DNA from: Owenia fusiformis
Taxonomy: Eukaryota; Annelida; Polychaeta; Sabellida; Oweniidae
Length of the DNA stretch: 64,000 nt
NCBI GenBank assembly: GCA_903813345.2
Contig: CAIIXF020000001.1
Span: 8,373,098-8,437,097 of the forward strand
Direction: 5' to 3'
The first letter of the stretch is position 1. Each line of letters begins with the position of its first letter. Below the pieces are notes generated by a model. The model saw only the letters and a program-made list of their open reading frames with translations, searched no databases and was not told where the DNA came from. Below, one piece after another: positions 60,827-64,000 of this stretch. Made by a program: the position numbers and the translations under genes.

Positions 60827-61960
60827 TCAAGTAATAATTTAATACAATTCAAGTACAAGCTTCATTAAATACAAGTAGTTCTTTCATATAGATATATGTA
60901 CTATGTATATAAATCATTTTTAAATAGTAATAATAACAATTATTACATGATCTTACTGACTCCATTCACACCCATTCATTACATTCGTGCATGCATTCAT
61001 TCACCCACTATTCATACATTGACTATGACACAAATTTGTAAAATAAGAATTTATTTGTGTATTCATAAAAGTCTATATAAAGCATGTATGTCTACACCCT
61101 TTTGATCAAGCAGCTTAACACTGTTCAAATATATTCTCAGATAATTGGAAAATTTGAAAAAGTAAGGTAATTCTTTTTCTAAAAAAGATTTGTGTATGAC
61201 ATATTTCATAATTAATATGCACAGATTTAGTTCTGCACCTTTTTCTATATTCCCGATAATACCTAATAAAATATCATTTTCAGTTAGATTTAATTCTTTA
61301 TTTAGTTTTAGTTTCCACCATTCAATAAATTGCTTCCATATATCTTTTGTTATTCTACACTTTACCAGCATGTGCTCCATGGTATGAGTATCATCACACC
61401 ATGGACATTTGTCTGTCTGTGAAATGTTCATCATTTTTAATTTACGGTTGCACACTAGTGTATTCGTAAGTATTTTGTACTGAAAGCTCCATATTTTAGT
61501 TTCATATGTAACCTTTTTTGCAAGTGTATAATAGTATTTCATGTCATTTTCATTTACATTGTTATTTTGTATCCACTTTGTTAGTGATGTGGGTTTCTCG
61601 ATTTCTTTTTCAAGGATTTTGTTGTAAATAGCTTTACACGACAATTGACTAGGGTTAGGAACATTTTTCTTTGAGGGGTTGTTTTTCAATATGCAATTTT
61701 TAAGAGTTTTCCATTTTTTGGGAATAGCACTGAGTATGCTGGCATACTTTAAAAAGTCTATAGGAATGTTGAATTTTCGTTCAAGTTCTGTCAGGGATAA
61801 ATAGTTATTATCTCTGTCTAGGATGTCATAAATTGTTGCAATACCTGCTTGATGCCATGTTTTATAGTACACCATTTTATTATTGACTAGAATGTTTTTA
61901 TTATTCCATATAACTTCATCTTTAACATCATTCCAATTATTGACATCAAATTGTTAATAT
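60777..61960 (-). mobile_element. 5'-truncated LINE with poly(A) and 13-bp TSD
   Basis: On the minus strand the insertion runs from 61947 to a run of 36 A (plus-strand T, 60789-60824). A 13-bp duplication AAATTGTTAATAT is at 60777-60789 and 61948-61960. All hallmarks of target-primed reverse transcription with 5' truncation. Its site is inside DNA element B, so it is younger than that element. Confidence 0.93.
61063..61947 (-). pseudogene. LINE ORF2 C-terminal fragment (zf-RVT)
   Basis: Open from the truncation point (FDVNNWNDVKDEVIWNN) to the stop at 61063, about 293 residues. It holds the zinc-binding domain found after reverse transcriptase in many LINEs: CPWCDDTHTMEHMLVKC, followed by IWKQFIEWW. 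The polymerase and endonuclease are lost. The pattern IWNN.NI...YYKTWHQAGI resembles Tx1/L1-type elements; clade uncertain. The undamaged frame and intact target duplication suggest a fairly recent insertion. Confidence 0.85.
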
Positions 61961-62175
61961 AGTGTAGAGGAGATTTTTGATATGTTTAAATTGAGAAAAA
62001 CAAGATCCTCTCTTAAGAAATGAGCCTAACATTTTTTTAAAGTGCCAAGGTGGGGTCCTAATCAATAATTTTTCAAAGAGTTAATTTGATATTTTACTAT
62101 CATGGGGACTTAACTTGAAAGAAAACATTGTATTGATGGCCAGAAATTACTCATGGTGAAAGATATGACCATCTA

Positions 62176-64000
62176 AAATGACATGGACCTTTCTATTTTA
62201 TTATTCCTTTAGTCTGTGAAAATGACATGGCGGTCACATCATTTTTCTTTGCGAAATTAAAACCTAACTTGAAAACGCAACTCTGCGGAGAAGCAAATCC
62301 CACCTAAGAAAGCATATCTATTAAATGGCTTGTAATGTTGTACATTATATGGTAGAAATAACCTAGGAAATCATAGAATCGTTTTTCTGTTGGAAAAGTT
62401 TACGGCCCATGTGACTAAATTGAGTGACTATCAAGATCAAATCTCTTTGTAAGTAGATGGCTTATTACCATAAGGAATTGGTATATAAAATTTGGAACAA
62501 ATCTGGTAACTGGTTACTGGCTCTGAGTTATCACAAAAAAATCATAATTTTCCTGAGAAATGGTAGCCATTTTGAATTCAGTATTTCTTCATGACCATGG
62601 TCCTATGCCAATAACCATATTCTGCGTAACACAAGCCTCTACGTCAACGCGGGCACACGAACGAATGAATGAACGGACGGGCGGCTTGTCTATATCCCTA
62701 CGAACTCCGTTCGGTGGGATAAAGATAAGCAATCAAATGACCACGATACACTATAATTTGGAAAATACATTCAAATTTTACATACAAAACTATGCTATTG
62801 TATATTTCAGATAAACTAGTTGTAAACATGTGGCTTTAACTTCTAAGGCGGGTTTCAGCAATGAGAATTTTCACGAGTAAAATATCTCAGTAAAAGCACC
62901 AAAATACAAGTGGTCATGCATTCTATTAGCCAAAACACAAGCAAGACAATATAAACAAACGATCCAAAATATGAAAATGTTCCATATAATATGCCACCGC
63001 GGTCCTTTGTTTATTAATTGAGGTTTGATTGACGTACAGCAAGAACATTGAAAGGAATATTCGGATTGTAGTATAAAAGTGACTCACCCTTTCAAAGTTT
63101 ATTCTCATGAATCCAAACTTTTCAAAATCAGCTTTAAATGAAATAATCGCAAGACAATGTACAAAGTTCAAGGTAGTGCTTGACAATATCATATGTACAT
63201 ATACAAGTATTACGTAATGTATATGATAAAGGTGTACACTGCAGGCCCGTAGCCGGGAGGTGGAGAAGCTGGTCCAGAAATTTGAAATAAAAATCTGCTC
63301 CATCAAGCTGGACTGAAATATTAAGCATTTACGTATTTTATAATACCATTAATACTTGAGTTATAGTGAAAACATATATAAATAATATGTCACCATTTTA
63401 AAGTTAAAAAAAAGAGACGTAGCCTTGCCCAAATCGGTATTTATATTTATCATACATTTTTTCAAGTAAATTAATGATTGAGGACTGGACAAAGTTTTTA
63501 GTTGTTGCCTAACGGGAGTTAATATTTTCTGCCCTGTTTCACTACTTACTAGAAATTCTTAAGCCCATAAAACTGGAAAAGACTTGCATAAACATATGAC
63601 AGAATTAATCTCCTCATGGTAATTGTCAAAGTAAAAGGTTACTTACTTGGATTCAGCTTAATAAAGATGTAAAGACGGGGAAAGCAGTGGTGAAGCTCTC
63701 AGCAGTTCGTACGGAGGTTAGCATGTTAGATAACGCTATTATAATTACCCTTCTTCCTGGCTTCTGATTGGTTGACCTACTTCCGAAAGTTCTGGCGGTC
63801 AGTTTGAAAGTTTTAAAACTAGCGCAGAAGACTACTCATTGACCTTATCAAAATTTTCTCTATATTAACCCATTATAGATTACAATGGTTATTCTTTTAA
63901 TTATTCTTAAGGTTATTTTATTTCCATATTTGAATCATTTAACATACGATGATACATGAATACATGAATATGGAGAAACAGGCCTACGTTTGCACATTAT
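62176..64000. other. Intergenic end region; possible promoter and first exon of the Ebony-like gene
   Basis: No coding gene seen. Minus-strand donor CCAA|GTAAGT at 63647-63646 could end a noncoding first exon spliced to the acceptor at 60344, with a CCAAT box (63771-63767, minus) about 120 bp upstream of the donor. CAGGCCCGTAGCCGGG at 63243 resembles the end of the element at 23595. 62640-62720 (a CGAACGAATGAATGAACGG-like patch) looks like part of a repeat. Confidence 0.4.

Larger units (their letters stand above)
60385..62175. mobile_element. DNA element copy B, interrupted by a LINE
   Basis: 60385-60776 plus 61961-62175 form an inverted, diverged copy of element A (54410-55870). Ends include AAACAATATGTTTTCTTTC and its rough complement GAAAGAAAACATTGTATTG. 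No coding frame of its own. Copies A and B bracket the Ebony-like gene in opposite orientation. Confidence 0.75.

Overview
The window is AT-rich animal nuclear DNA with long introns, GT-AG splicing and a very high load of transposable elements. The gene content (UNC-45, an Ebony-like synthetase, an unconventional myosin, a secreted Tyr-rich chitin-binding-type protein) and the repeat landscape suggest a lophotrochozoan, most likely a mollusc. That assignment is inference; there is no species marker in the window.

Layout. 1-315 is a 44-bp minisatellite. 2055-14488 is one intact LTR retrotransposon with two nearly identical 4.6-kb LTRs that consist mostly of tandem repeats. Its short interior encodes only Gag plus an aspartic protease; no reverse transcriptase or integrase is present. 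14489-19184 is intergenic, with a hAT-like MITE and older repeats. 19185-38321 (+) is a complete 25-coding-exon unconventional myosin of 1292 residues whose tail carries a SMAD-type MH2-like domain. Its introns hold several MITEs and, in intron 9 on the opposite strand, a complete two-exon gene for a secreted Tyr-rich repeat protein. 41310-49500 (-) is a complete 16-coding-exon UNC-45 myosin chaperone, convergent with the myosin, with a long charged C-terminal extension and a candidate heat-shock element upstream. 49501-57544 is a field of inverted-repeat elements, some inserted inside others. 57545-60343 (-) is an Ebony-like nonribosomal peptide synthetase (A-PCP-amine-selecting domain), interrupted between A and PCP by a frame change with an overlapping stop/start. 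60385-62175 is another copy of an element found at 54410-55870, itself split by a 5'-truncated LINE with a poly(A) tail and 13-bp target-site duplication. The rest, to 64000, is intergenic and may hold the promoter of the Ebony-like gene.

How the genes relate: a myosin and the general myosin-folding chaperone lie tail to tail. The Tyr-rich secreted protein nested in the myosin gene and the Ebony-like enzyme could both concern extracellular-matrix or pigment chemistry, but that link is speculative. Exon boundaries were read by eye; every junction listed has GT/AG and keeps phase across the myosin, UNC-45 and nested genes.
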